A model generated the notes under the pieces. The model saw only the letters and a program-made list of their open reading frames with translations, was not told where the DNA came from and did no database searches. From the NCBI GenBank assembly GCA_947165755.1, contig CAMVBR010000004.1, positions 1 to 36,930 of the forward strand: a stretch of DNA of 36,930 nucleotides, read 5' to 3'. Origin of the DNA: an uncultured Clostridia bacterium (GTDB lineage: Bacteria; Bacillota; Clostridia; Oscillospirales; Acutalibacteraceae). This document shows, one piece after another, positions 6,985 through 16,143 of the stretch. A program made the translations under genes and the position numbers. Within the stretch, counting starts at the first letter, position 1, and every line of letters starts with the position of its first letter.

Positions 6985-8592
6985 GTGCTTCGTATCAATG
7001 AAATATCCGTGAAGCTCGGCGCTTCACCGGAAGATATAAAAACGGAAGCCGCAAAGGTGCTCGGCATAAGCGTTTCGCATATATCGGAGTTAGAGATCGT
7101 ACGAGAGTCGATAGATTCCAGGCATAAGTACGATATAAAAATGATTTACTCGGTCAATGTGGAAACGGATCTGAATGAAACAGACGTGGCTGCCCGTTTT
7201 TTGCCGAATAAGGTTTTTTTAACAAAAAAATACCAATATGCTTTACCTGAAAATAAAAGGATATCCGCACTTCGGCCGGTAATTGTCGGGTTTGGGCCTG
7301 CGGGCATGTTTGCTTCTTATATTCTTGCGCAGGCCGGGCTTTGCCCGATAGTGCTTGAACGGGGAAGCGACGTTGATACGCGCACGGATGAAGTACACGG
7401 ATTTTGGACAGACAAACGCTTGAATACCGATTCCAACGTACAGTTCGGTGAAGGCGGCGCCGGGACCTTTTCGGATGGGAAGCTTACAACCGGTATCAAG
7501 GACGAACGCTGCAGGTATGTTCTTTCCAGCTTTGTGAAATTCGGTGCGCCTGAGCAGATCCTTTATTCATCGCATCCCCACATCGGAACCGATCGGCTGC
7601 GCCCTTTGGTTAAAAATATGCGGAATGAAATTATACGTTTGGGCGGGGAAGTCCGCTTCGGCTGTCGTTTGACGGATCTGTATATCGCAAACGGATATAT
7701 CCAAGGGGTCTGTTATGAGGACAGATCGGGGGCTCGTTATGATCTGGAAACGGATACGCTTCTTCTGTGCATCGGTCATTCCGCCCGTGATACCGTGGAA
7801 ATGCTTCGGAATGCCGGTATCAATATGGAGAAAAAGGCATTCTCCGTCGGCGTGCGCATCGAACATCCGCAGGAACTGATCAATAAAGCCATGTTCGGCA
7901 GCTTTTGGAACGATCCCCGGCTCGGCGCGGCCAATTATAAGTTTGCCAATCATCCGCCGCACGGCAGAGGCGGTTATACGTTTTGTATGTGTCCCGGCGG
8001 CACCGTTGTGTGCGCATCGTCCGAAAAAGATATGGTCGTAGTAAACGGCATGAGCGAGTACGCAAGAGACGGTGAAAACGCAAATTCCGCAATTCTCGTG
8101 GGGATCGAACCGGTGCACATACCCGACGGCGACCCGCTTGCAGGCATGCGTTTGCAGCGCGAAATAGAAACAAAAGCATTTCTTGCCGGCGGAAGATCTT
8201 ATGCGGCGCCTGCGCAAACGGTAGGCGATTTTATGAACAGGATTCCTTCAAAGGCATTCGGCGCAGTGCGGCCGAGCTGTACTACCGGTGTTGTTCCCGG
8301 AGATATACGGCGTATTCTGCCCGACGTGATCACAAATGAAATTGCCCTGGCCATCGAGGCGTTCAACAAGAAAATGCCCGGTTTCCGAATGCCGGATGCC
8401 GTTCTTACCGCTCCTGAAAGCAGAAGCTCTTCGCCGGTGAGAATCGTTCGTGATGAATGCCGGCAAGCGAATATTAAAGGGATCTATCCCTGCGGTGAAG
8501 GCGCCGGTTACGCGGGTGGAATCGTTTCGGCTGCCGTAGACGGCATCCGCAGTGCGGAAGCCGTACTGGCCGATGAGCCTGACGATTATTGA
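6985..8592 (+). CDS. COG2509-type FAD-dependent dehydrogenase
   Basis: The 535-residue protein has an N-terminal basic alpha/beta domain of about 90 residues (LRINEISVKLGASPEDI, ending in SRHKYDIKMIYSVNV), then a Rossmann FAD domain (VIVGFGPAGMFASYIL from about residue 99), the FGEGGAGTFSDGKL signature, and a C-terminal CGEGAGYAGGIVSAA motif. Family members are called uncharacterised FAD/NAD-utilising dehydrogenases; the reaction is not known. I chose GTG at 6985: GGAG lies 8 bp upstream and the family begins with the RIN-type motif. The open frame extends back to 6877, but that part only shadows the previous gene. Its neighbour is a second, unrelated FAD enzyme. Confidence 0.9.
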   Translation: MLRINEISVKLGASPEDIKTEAAKVLGISVSHISELEIVRESIDSRHKYDIKMIYSVNVETDLNETDVAARFLPNKVFLTKKYQYALPENKRISALRPVIVGFGPAGMFASYILAQAGLCPIVLERGSDVDTRTDEVHGFWTDKRLNTDSNVQFGEGGAGTFSDGKLTTGIKDERCRYVLSSFVKFGAPEQILYSSHPHIGTDRLRPLVKNMRNEIIRLGGEVRFGCRLTDLYIANGYIQGVCYEDRSGARYDLETDTLLLCIGHSARDTVEMLRNAGINMEKKAFSVGVRIEHPQELINKAMFGSFWNDPRLGAANYKFANHPPHGRGGYTFCMCPGGTVVCASSEKDMVVVNGMSEYARDGENANSAILVGIEPVHIPDGDPLAGMRLQREIETKAFLAGGRSYAAPAQTVGDFMNRIPSKAFGAVRPSCTTGVVPGDIRRILPDVITNEIALAIEAFNKKMPGFRMPDAVLTAPESRSSSPVRIVRDECRQANIKGIYPCGEGAGYAGGIVSAAVDGIRSAEAVLADEPDDY

Positions 8593-8607
8593 TACGGGAG
8601 TATGGTT

Positions 8608-9468
8608 ATGATTTTATCTACACAAACAGATGCGACAGCGGAAGTATTCGGCATTGAAAAGGCGGTAGCTCTGATTGCCGAAGCCGGGTTTGACGCCATT
8701 GATCTATCTATGTTCGAAGGCGAATCAACCGCATGGATCTATGAAGCAGGTTTTGAAAAAAAGGTTGAAACGCTATTGAAAATCGCTGATGGATACGGCG
8801 TATTTTTCAATCAGGCGCATGCACCTTTCCCTTCTTACAGATTGAATGATGAAGACTATAACGATAATATCCGTCCAAAGCTGATCCGGTCGATCGAGGC
8901 TGCCGGTATTGCGGGTGTAAAGAATATCGTTGTACATCCGGTATATTTCCCCGAAAACAAAAAAGAGAGAAACCTGGAGCTGTATAATGCGTTGCTTCCC
9001 TATGCAAAAAAGGCCGGTGTGAAAATTGCTTTGGAAAATATGTGGGGAAGAGACCCCCGGATGCGCACGATCGTTCCGAACGTGTGCTCCACGGCGCAGG
9101 AGCTTGCGGAATACGTAGATGCGCTGGACGCGGATTGGTTCACGATTTGTTTGGATATCGGTCATATTGGGCTGGTGCGCGAGTATGAAGCGCCGTTCAT
9201 TCAGGCGCTTGGGGCTGACCGCCTTACCTGTGTGCATATTCACGACAATAACTATCTTGAGGATCAGCATACCTGTCCTTTCACGGGAATGCTTCCGTGG
9301 GGTGAAATCACAAACGCATTCGCACAAATCGGTTATACCGGGGACCTCACTTTAGAAGCGGATAATTTTCTGAAGTGTTTGCCGCAAACGATGTACCCGG
9401 CGGGACTGAAGTTTATGGAATGCGCAGGAAGAGAGCTTATTCGCATGATCGAGGAGGCAAAAGCATGA
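8608..9468 (+). CDS. Sugar phosphate isomerase/epimerase-like TIM barrel
   Basis: This 286-residue xylose-isomerase-like TIM barrel (AP endonuclease 2 superfamily) has the expected metal and substrate motifs in order: NQAHAPFPSYR, NIVVHPVYFP, IALENMWGRDP, CLDIGHIGLV, CVHIHDNNYLED and LTLEADNF. Such enzymes isomerise or epimerise sugars or inositol derivatives using a divalent metal; the substrate here is not evident. The ATG at 8608 sits 7 bp after GGGAG; the ATG at 8602 is too close to that site. The stop overlaps the next start (ATGA), so the glycosyltransferase below is probably co-translated. Confidence 0.88.
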   Translation: MILSTQTDATAEVFGIEKAVALIAEAGFDAIDLSMFEGESTAWIYEAGFEKKVETLLKIADGYGVFFNQAHAPFPSYRLNDEDYNDNIRPKLIRSIEAAGIAGVKNIVVHPVYFPENKKERNLELYNALLPYAKKAGVKIALENMWGRDPRMRTIVPNVCSTAQELAEYVDALDADWFTICLDIGHIGLVREYEAPFIQALGADRLTCVHIHDNNYLEDQHTCPFTGMLPWGEITNAFAQIGYTGDLTLEADNFLKCLPQTMYPAGLKFMECAGRELIRMIEEAKA

Positions 9469-10421
9469 AAACCTTAGGACTTGTGGTGCCTTGCTACAAT
9501 GAGCAGGACGTATTGGAATTGTTTTATACCGAAACCATCAAAGTGATCGGCGCGTTATCGAATCAATACAGCTGTGAGATCGTATTTGTGGACGACGGCA
9601 GTACCGACAATACGCTTTCCATCATGAAAACGCTTGCCATGAAAGATCCGGCCGTAAGGTATATCTCTTTTTCCCGCAATTTCGGAAAAGAAGCAGCGAT
9701 GCTTGCGGGAATGAAATATACCGTTCGGTTTGATTACACTGCCATTTTGGATGCGGATCTTCAGCATTCACCGGATTTGATCCCGGAGATGCTTCGGTGC
9801 ATTGAAGAAGAAGGCTATGACGTTGCCGCCGCAAAGCGAGTTGACCGTACTGGCGCGGCGCTCACCGGAAAGCTTTCGGATTTGTTCTATAAAGTGATAA
9901 ACGCGGTAAGCGAAACGAAAATCAACAGTTCCGCGCAGGATTTCCGCGTTATGAAAAAGAACGTTGTGGAAGCCGTTCTTTCCATGCCCGAGGGCAATCG
10001 TTTTTCAAAAGGTATCTTTGCATGGGTCGGGTTCAATGTAAAATGGATCGAGCATGAAGACCGTGAGCGCGCCGCCGGCCAAACAAAATGGTCCTTCACA
10101 AAGCTGTTCCGCTATGCGCTCGACGGTATTTTGGGCTTCACAAGTATGCCTTTGAAGCTCAGCTATTTCTGCAGCGTCGTTTTCCTGCTGATTTCTCTTA
10201 TTGCTCTGGTTTATTCGATCGTTCGTAATATTGCCGATCCGCTCTATACATCCGCGGCGCCGCTTCTTTTGGCCGGAATGTTCTTTATCGGCGCTGTGAT
10301 CCTTTTCGTGCTCGGTGTTATGGGCGCATATTTATCTCGTATATACGCGGAGGCGAAAGGCCGCCCTGCATATATCATTTCTCAAACAAATACAAGACAA
10401 AAATACCTGGAAGGAGAATAA
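9465..10421 (+). CDS. GtrB/DPM1-like membrane glycosyltransferase (GT2)
   Basis: The 318-residue protein has an N-terminal GT-A domain: VVPCYNEQD, the nucleotide site VDDGSTDNT (residues 42-50), the metal site DADLQHSPDL (96-105), and the amphipathic KLFRYALDGI segment. Two membrane helices follow (about 232-256 and 267-294). This architecture is that of polyisoprenyl-phosphate glucosyl/mannosyltransferases, which move a sugar from a nucleotide donor onto a lipid carrier on the cytoplasmic face. The start is ATG at 9465, with GGAGG at 9453-9457. Upstream in-frame codons belong to the isomerase region. Confidence 0.93.
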   Translation: MKTLGLVVPCYNEQDVLELFYTETIKVIGALSNQYSCEIVFVDDGSTDNTLSIMKTLAMKDPAVRYISFSRNFGKEAAMLAGMKYTVRFDYTAILDADLQHSPDLIPEMLRCIEEEGYDVAAAKRVDRTGAALTGKLSDLFYKVINAVSETKINSSAQDFRVMKKNVVEAVLSMPEGNRFSKGIFAWVGFNVKWIEHEDRERAAGQTKWSFTKLFRYALDGILGFTSMPLKLSYFCSVVFLLISLIALVYSIVRNIADPLYTSAAPLLLAGMFFIGAVILFVLGVMGAYLSRIYAEAKGRPAYIISQTNTRQKYLEGE

Positions 10422-10424
10422 AAA

Positions 10425-10628
10425 ATGGTTGTTACAAAAGAAACTTTGATCGGTGAGATCCTGGATGCGGATATGGAGGTTGCCCCCTTCTTTCTGAATA
10501 TGGGGATGCATTGCCTCGGTTGCCCCGCATCAAGAATGGAAAGCATTGAAGAAGCCTGCATGGTTCACGGTGTTGATCCCGACGATCTTGTAGACGAGCT
10601 CAACGCTTATTTTGAATCCAACGGATGA
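10425..10628 (+). CDS. DUF1858 domain protein, 67 aa
   Basis: This is a single-domain protein of the DUF1858/ScdA-N type. The family pattern is clear: TLIGEILDADMEVAPFFLNMGMHCLGCPAS, with C30 and C33 near the N-terminus of a helix, then EACMVHGVDPDDLVDELN. In hybrid-cluster or RIC-type proteins the domain neighbours iron-sulfur chemistry, but alone its role is unknown. It starts 3 bp after the glycosyltransferase stop with GGAGAA upstream. It overlaps trmK by 4 bp, so it belongs to the same translation unit. Confidence 0.9.
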   Translation: MVVTKETLIGEILDADMEVAPFFLNMGMHCLGCPASRMESIEEACMVHGVDPDDLVDELNAYFESNG

Positions 10629-11305
10629 TCCAATTAAGTTCCAGACTGCTCGCCGCGGCTTCTATGGTCCGCGGCGGCGGTGTTTTGGCTGATATCGGTA
10701 CGGATCATGCGTATCTGCCCGTATTTCTGATGCAAAAAGGAATCGTTCACCGCGTGATCGCTTCCGACGTTGGCGAAGGGCCTTTGAATAACGCAAGAAA
10801 AACGGTTGCGGCCTATGGCCTCTCGGATAGGATCGATCTCAGGCTTTCCGATGGTCTGAATCGTTTTTTTCCTGAAGAAGTTTCAGAGATCGTAATATGC
10901 GGTATGGGCGGAAATCTGATTGAAGAGATCCTTTCCTCGGCACCATGGATCATGAACGACCGGATGCATTTGGTGCTGCAGCCAATGACCCACACGGAAG
11001 ACGTTCGCAGATTTTTATGCAGTCATGGGTTCAGAATAGATCGGGAAACCGTTACAGAGGATACCGGCAGGTACTATCTGAGTATATCCGCGGTATGGGA
11101 TGATTTGCAGGATCCGGGGTGCGAGGGGTACTACTATTTCGGAACCTTGCTTCATCAACCGGGGAACGCGCAGAAGATCGTAAAAAAACAGCTTGACCGT
11201 ATCAGAACCAGACTCAACGCCCTGAAATCCGCAAACAGAAATACGGATGAACAGAGTGTGCTTTCCTCTGTGCTTGCGTATTACGAGAAGGAGACCTCAA
11301 GATGA
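10625..11305 (+). CDS. trmK: tRNA (adenine(22)-N(1))-methyltransferase
   Basis: TrmK methylates N1 of A22 in the D-loop of certain tRNAs, with SAM as donor. The 226-residue length fits. The SAM site (VLADIGTDHAYLPVFL, residues ~18-34), the acidic IASDVGEGPLNNA motif, the catalytic-loop ICGMGGNLIEEIL and the LQPMTHTEDVRRFL segment are all characteristic. A helical tail (residues ~185-226) is present as in Bacillus TrmK. It overlaps both neighbours by 4 bp. trmK followed by a Nif3-family gene is a common Firmicute arrangement. Confidence 0.95.
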   Translation: MIQLSSRLLAAASMVRGGGVLADIGTDHAYLPVFLMQKGIVHRVIASDVGEGPLNNARKTVAAYGLSDRIDLRLSDGLNRFFPEEVSEIVICGMGGNLIEEILSSAPWIMNDRMHLVLQPMTHTEDVRRFLCSHGFRIDRETVTEDTGRYYLSISAVWDDLQDPGCEGYYYFGTLLHQPGNAQKIVKKQLDRIRTRLNALKSANRNTDEQSVLSSVLAYYEKETSR

Positions 11306-12054
11306 ACGTAGGAGATGTATTTTCTTTCATCGACGGATTTGCTCCGTTTGATTCGCAGTCTTCATGGGATAACAGCGGAATCCTGCTCGGAACGCCGCAT
11401 TCGGAGGTCAACAGGATCCTCGTTTGTCTTGATCTCACGGTTGAAGCCGCGAATTACGCAGCGGCGCAGGGGTGTGATATGATCGTATCGCATCATCCGG
11501 TGATTTTCAGAGCTGTAAAATCGATTCCGGAATACTCGGTATTGCGGCCTCTGATCAGAAATGATATCAGTGTGATCTGCGCGCATACAAATCTTGATAA
11601 GTGCGCCGGCGGCGTTAACGATACGCTTTGCGGATTGATTTTTCCTGCGTTTGAAAAATGCGGCGAAGCTGTGGCCGACGGTTTTCTTAACGTCGGCAGA
11701 TTCGATGGATCCATGCGTCCGGCGGATGTTGCCTGTTTGCTGAAAGAAAGGCTTGGCGGCGCGGTCAGATATATGGAAGGCCGGAATGAAGTTGCCAAAG
11801 CGGCCGTGTGCGCCGGATCCGGCGGTGAGTTCTACAAAGAGGCTGCTGCGCTTGGCTGCGACGCTTTGATCACCGGGGATGCGGATCATCATGATTTTCT
11901 TGATGCCGCCGCACTTGGAATTTCTTTGTTCGCTGCAGGGCATTATGAGACGGAGTATCCGATCGTAAACGTCCTATGCGATAAGCTGTCGATCCGTTTT
12001 CCCGATACGCAAATATTGGAATATCCGCGTATGCAAACAATAATAACGATATAA
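11302..12054 (+). CDS. Nif3-like dinuclear metal-centre protein
   Basis: This 250-residue member of the NIF3/YqfO family has the metal-binding motifs: WDNSGILLG, MIVSHHPVIF, CAHTNLDKCAGGVND, and the C-terminal ALGISLFAAGHYETEYP. The family forms toroidal hexamers with two metals per subunit and is often labelled GTP cyclohydrolase 1 type 2 homolog, although the true activity is disputed. It is shorter than B. subtilis YqfO, lacking the inserted PII-like domain of about 110 residues. It overlaps trmK by 4 bp and is followed 11 bp later by rqcH. Confidence 0.93.
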   Translation: MNVGDVFSFIDGFAPFDSQSSWDNSGILLGTPHSEVNRILVCLDLTVEAANYAAAQGCDMIVSHHPVIFRAVKSIPEYSVLRPLIRNDISVICAHTNLDKCAGGVNDTLCGLIFPAFEKCGEAVADGFLNVGRFDGSMRPADVACLLKERLGGAVRYMEGRNEVAKAAVCAGSGGEFYKEAAALGCDALITGDADHHDFLDAAALGISLFAAGHYETEYPIVNVLCDKLSIRFPDTQILEYPRMQTIITI

Positions 12055-12065
12055 AAATCAAAATT

Positions 12066-13817
12066 ATGGCAGTAGACGGTCTGTTTCTTCATATGATCAA
12101 ACAAGAGCTTGCCGCATTTGCGGTTGGCTCTAAAATTGATAAAATCTATCTTCCCTCGAAATACGAGCTTGTGCTCGTTCTTCGTTCCCGTTCGGGGATA
12201 AAAAAACTCTTTATTTCCGTCGGCGGGAACGCACCCCGTATAAATTTCACAAATCACGTTCCCGAAAATCCCGCAAAGCCTCCCATGATCTGTATGCTGT
12301 TCAGAAAACTGCTCACAGGCGCTGTGATCGAGCAGATTCGGCAGCAGGGGTCCGATCGTATTCTTTTTGTTGATCTTCGCGGGTCCAATGAAATCGGCGA
12401 TCGTGTGAAATATACTCTTGTGATCGAAATTATGGCGCAGTATTCCAACTGTGTGCTGATCAACGAAAACGGCATGATCGTTGATTCCCTGAAACGGGTG
12501 GATCTCACGAGGTCTTCTTACAGGGAGGTATTGCCGCAGCGGCCTTACGTTCTTCCGCCCTCGCAGGACAAGATCGACCTCCTTTCGGAACCTGTAACGG
12601 AGGCGATCGCACGCATTCGGGCATTTCAGGAGAAAATGCTTTCCGGCGCAATTCTGAACGCAATTTCAGGTTTTTCTCCTACGCTTTCAAAAGAGTTCGC
12701 TTACAGAGTTTGCGTGGGGGATAAGCCTGTAAAAGAACTAACGAACCCGCAATGGGACCGATTGGAGAAGGAGCTTTCGGAATTGGTCTGCCTTCTCAGA
12801 TCCGGCGAATCGAATCCCTGTTATCTTACTGATCAGAACGGCGAACTGCTTGATTTTTCTTTTTTGCCGCTTACCTACATGGCAAACAACGCAAAAATGA
12901 ATCACTGCGAATCTCTTTCTTTTCTGCTGGATCTGTTTTATACGGAGCGGGAGAAAAAGCAGCGCGCGCGCGCCCAAGCGGAAGATCTCTTCCGGCTTGT
13001 GCATTCTTTGGTTGAAAGAACCGTAAAGAAGATCAACGTTCGCCGCGCGGAACTCCCGGACGAAGCCGAGATCGAAGAGAAACGGATTTGCGCCGAACTT
13101 ATAAACGTCAATATTCCTTTTTTACCCAAAGGCGTCGACGTTTACGAGATACAGAATTATTACGACGAAAACAGAACCAAACGGATCAAGGCATATCCCG
13201 AGCTTTCGCCACAGAGAAACGCTCAGAAATACTATAAAGATTATAAAAAAGCGCAGACCGCAAAAAAGGTGCTCGCGGAACAAATCGAAGCAGCCCTGGC
13301 CGAGTTGGAATATCTGCAAAGCGTGCAGGATGAGCTCAGCCGCGCCGAATCCTTTGCCGAACTCAGTGAGATCAGAGAAGAACTTCGGCAGACGGGTTTT
13401 ATAAAAACAACGCAACAAGGGAAAAAGAACAAGTCTGTTTCTCTGCCGCCGTTATCATTTGTTGCCCCGGATGGTTTTCGGATCCTCGTAGGCAGAAATA
13501 ATCTGCAAAACGATAAGCTCAGTTTGAAAACCGCAAGAAAAACAGATTTGTGGTTCCACGTTCAGAAAGCGCCGGGGTCGCACGTGATCCTTTGCACGGA
13601 CGGAGCCGAGCCGACGGAAAACGCCTGCGAATATGCCGCGGGGATCGCCGTTTGGTTTTCATCCGTTCGGGACAGAGGGAAAGCAGAGGTAGACTTTACG
13701 CAAGTCAGGAACCTGAAAAAACCACCGGCTGCAGCTCCGGGCTTCGTTATTTATCACGTATACAAAACAATTTACGCGAAAGCGGTCAAACCTGTGGAAA
13801 CAAAGGAGGAGCAATAA
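12066..13817 (+). CDS. rqcH: Rqc2 homolog RqcH (NFACT protein)
   Basis: RqcH binds stalled 50S-peptidyl-tRNA complexes and adds C-terminal alanine tails that mark nascent chains for degradation. The 583-residue protein has the NFACT-N domain (MAVDGLFLHMIKQEL, then GNAPRINFT, and NEIGDRVKYTLVIEIM with a MutM-like fold), coiled-coil arms (about 280-450; e.g. EREKKQRARAQAEDLF and AEQIEAALAELEYL), and the C-terminal NFACT-R domain (GRNNLQNDKLSLKTA, then DLWFHVQKAPGSHVIL). The older name is fibronectin-binding protein A. There is no clear ribosome binding site; the start may be reached from the preceding stop. Confidence 0.95.
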   Translation: MAVDGLFLHMIKQELAAFAVGSKIDKIYLPSKYELVLVLRSRSGIKKLFISVGGNAPRINFTNHVPENPAKPPMICMLFRKLLTGAVIEQIRQQGSDRILFVDLRGSNEIGDRVKYTLVIEIMAQYSNCVLINENGMIVDSLKRVDLTRSSYREVLPQRPYVLPPSQDKIDLLSEPVTEAIARIRAFQEKMLSGAILNAISGFSPTLSKEFAYRVCVGDKPVKELTNPQWDRLEKELSELVCLLRSGESNPCYLTDQNGELLDFSFLPLTYMANNAKMNHCESLSFLLDLFYTEREKKQRARAQAEDLFRLVHSLVERTVKKINVRRAELPDEAEIEEKRICAELINVNIPFLPKGVDVYEIQNYYDENRTKRIKAYPELSPQRNAQKYYKDYKKAQTAKKVLAEQIEAALAELEYLQSVQDELSRAESFAELSEIREELRQTGFIKTTQQGKKNKSVSLPPLSFVAPDGFRILVGRNNLQNDKLSLKTARKTDLWFHVQKAPGSHVILCTDGAEPTENACEYAAGIAVWFSSVRDRGKAEVDFTQVRNLKKPPAAAPGFVIYHVYKTIYAKAVKPVETKEEQ

Positions 13818-13819
13818 AT

Positions 13820-15409
13820 ATGGATTGTAAAGAAAAACTGATCGGCGGATCCACTTCACTCGGTATTGAATTTGGTTCCACGCGTATTAAGGCGGTATTG
13901 CTTTCAGATGACGGTGTGCTGCTCGGCGCCGGCAATTTTGATTGGGAAAACGACCTGGTTGACGGGATATGGACGTACCCGCTGTATAAAGTCGTTCGCG
14001 GCATGCAAGCCGCTTTTCATGCTTTGAAGGAAGACGTAGCCGCAAAATACGGCGTAGTGCTTAAAAAAATCGGAAGTATCGGTATTTCCGCCATGATGCA
14101 CGGATATCTTGCATTTGACGCAAGCGATACGCTTCTGGTGCCGTTCCGTACCTGGAGAAATACCATCACGGGGCCCGCCGCGGAAAAACTGACGAAGGCT
14201 TTTTCTTTTAATATCCCGCAGCGTTGGAGCATCGCCCATTTGGAACAGGCGATCATGAACGGCGAACCGCACGTAAAAAACATTGCGTATATTACCACGC
14301 TGGCCGGATATATCCATTATCTGCTCACGGGAGAAAAAGTGCTCGGCGTCGGCGACGCCTCCGGTATGTTCCCGATCGACAGCACGAAAAACGATTACTA
14401 TGAAAGCATGCTTGCTCATTTTGACGCTATGCATGCGGAGGACGCCTTTCCATGGAAAATCCGTCAGATCCTTCCGAAGGTTCTCTGCGCCGGTGAAAAC
14501 GCCGGTTTCCTTACGGCCTCCGGCGCCGCGCTGTTGGATCCGGATGGGGATTTGGCGCAGGGTGTTGAGTTGTGCCCGCCGGAGGGCGACGCCGGTACCG
14601 GTATGACCGCCACAAACAGCATAGGTGAAAAAACAGGCAACGTTTCCGCCGGTACTTCCGTATTCGCTATGATCGTGTTGGAAAAAGCCCTTTCAAAAGT
14701 GTATACGGAAATTGATATGGTCACCACGCCCGACGGAAAACCCGTGGCGATGGTGCATTGCAATAACTGCACCTCCGATATCGACGCATATATAAAACTC
14801 TTTTCTCAGCTGCTGGCGCAATTCGGCTGCAAACCGAAAAAGAGCGAGATTTACGATATGCTTTACGCAAATGCGCTGTGTGCCGAAAAGGACGCAGGCG
14901 GTGTGGTAAGTTATAATCTGTTTTCGGGGGAACCGATCATCAACGTGGAAGAGGGAAGGCCGATGCTGCTCAGAACGCCGAACGCGAAATTCGGTTTTTC
15001 CAACCTTTGCCGCAGCCTCGTGTATTCTTCTTTTGCGTCGCTGAAACTCGGTATGGATATCCTGACCGAACAGGAAAACGTGTCCGTGGAAAAGCTCCTC
15101 GGGCATGGCGGTTTATTCAAGACAAAAGACGTTGCGCAAAAACTGATGGCAAGCGCGCTCGGTATTCCGGTGGCAGTTATGTCTTCCGCCGCAGAGGGCG
15201 GCGCGTGGGGAATTGCGATCCTTGCCCAATATATGCGCAAAAAGACGGCAGGGGAGTCGCTCTGCGATTATCTGAACAACCGCGTTTTCAACAGCGCTGA
15301 AGTAACCGTTGCCGTTCCGGATGCGCAAGACGCTGCCGGATTTGCCGCTTATATGCAAAGATATGAAGCGGGGCTGACCGCTGCCCGCAGCAGTGCAAAC
15401 GTTATATAA
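13820..15409 (+). CDS. FGGY-family sugar kinase, probable L-ribulokinase-type
   Basis: This is a 529-residue ASKHA-fold kinase that phosphorylates a sugar or sugar alcohol with ATP. Visible motifs are the N-terminal phosphate-binding loop (LGIEFGSTRIKAVLLSDDG, residues ~14-32), the central GDAGTGMTATNSIG with NVSAGTSVFAM, and the C-terminal adenosine motif GHGGLFKTKDVAQKLMA with SSAAEGGAWGIA. The neighbouring AraD-type epimerase gene, 11 bp downstream, makes L-ribulose (or L-xylulose) the most likely substrate; xylulokinase is the main alternative. GGAGGA at 13805-13810 supports the ATG at 13820. The open frame extends back to 13550 inside rqcH and is a shadow there. Confidence 0.85.
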   Translation: MDCKEKLIGGSTSLGIEFGSTRIKAVLLSDDGVLLGAGNFDWENDLVDGIWTYPLYKVVRGMQAAFHALKEDVAAKYGVVLKKIGSIGISAMMHGYLAFDASDTLLVPFRTWRNTITGPAAEKLTKAFSFNIPQRWSIAHLEQAIMNGEPHVKNIAYITTLAGYIHYLLTGEKVLGVGDASGMFPIDSTKNDYYESMLAHFDAMHAEDAFPWKIRQILPKVLCAGENAGFLTASGAALLDPDGDLAQGVELCPPEGDAGTGMTATNSIGEKTGNVSAGTSVFAMIVLEKALSKVYTEIDMVTTPDGKPVAMVHCNNCTSDIDAYIKLFSQLLAQFGCKPKKSEIYDMLYANALCAEKDAGGVVSYNLFSGEPIINVEEGRPMLLRTPNAKFGFSNLCRSLVYSSFASLKLGMDILTEQENVSVEKLLGHGGLFKTKDVAQKLMASALGIPVAVMSSAAEGGAWGIAILAQYMRKKTAGESLCDYLNNRVFNSAEVTVAVPDAQDAAGFAAYMQRYEAGLTAARSSANVI

Positions 15410-15420
15410 GGGGAAAAGAA

Positions 15421-16125
15421 ATGTACGAAGAGATCAAACAAAAAGCGTATGAAGCGAACATGCTTTTATATAAATACGGGATCGCGCCTTTTACGTGGGG
15501 GAACGCTTCTGAATGCGACAGGGAAAATCGGGTGTTTGCCATCAAGCCTTCGGGGGTGCCCTATGAAGAGCTGACGCCGGAAATGATGGTGATCGTCGAT
15601 TTCAGCGGCAAAAAAATCGACGGCGCGCTGTCTCCGTCCTCCGATACCCCAACGCATGCCGTTTTGTATTCCTCATTTCCCGAGATCGGCGGCGTTGTGC
15701 ATACGCACTCCGTGAATGCCGTTGCTTTTGCGCAGGCCGGCGCGGCTATTCCGGCCCTCGGAACCACCCATGCCGACTTTTGCTACGGCGCCGTACCCTG
15801 CACGCGGGAGCTGACGAAGGCCGAAGTGGATTCCGAATATGAGAAGAACACCGGTCTTGTGATCGCCGAGTATTTCCATGAAACAAATACGGATGAAAAT
15901 GCGGTTCCCGCGGTGCTCGTAAAATCGCACGGCCCATTTTGCTGGGGCAAAAACGCAAAAGCCGCCGCATACAACGCCGCGGTGCTTGAGATCGTTGCCG
16001 AAATGGCGCTGAAAACAGCCCGGATCCGCAATGACGTTCCATCGATCCCGCAGCACCTGCTTGATAAGCATTATCTCAGAAAACACGGGAAAAACGCCTA
16101 TTACGGTCAGAGCAAAAAAGATTAA
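15421..16125 (+). CDS. araD: L-ribulose-5-phosphate 4-epimerase (AraD-type)
   Basis: This 234-residue class II aldolase/epimerase fold protein uses zinc to epimerise L-ribulose 5-phosphate to D-xylulose 5-phosphate. Zinc ligands H94 and H96 lie in VVHTHSVNA, with a third histidine at H170 in VKSHGPFCWG. The phosphate-binding segments TWGNAS and KPSGVPYEEL and the catalytic SSDTPTH stretch are present. The sequence GTTHADFCYG matches AraD rather than fuculose aldolase. The start has AAGGGGAAAAG upstream. It pairs with the kinase gene just before it. No araA isomerase gene is in the window. Confidence 0.92.
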   Translation: MYEEIKQKAYEANMLLYKYGIAPFTWGNASECDRENRVFAIKPSGVPYEELTPEMMVIVDFSGKKIDGALSPSSDTPTHAVLYSSFPEIGGVVHTHSVNAVAFAQAGAAIPALGTTHADFCYGAVPCTRELTKAEVDSEYEKNTGLVIAEYFHETNTDENAVPAVLVKSHGPFCWGKNAKAAAYNAAVLEIVAEMALKTARIRNDVPSIPQHLLDKHYLRKHGKNAYYGQSKKD

Positions 16126-16143
16126 ATAACAGGAAGAAGCAAA

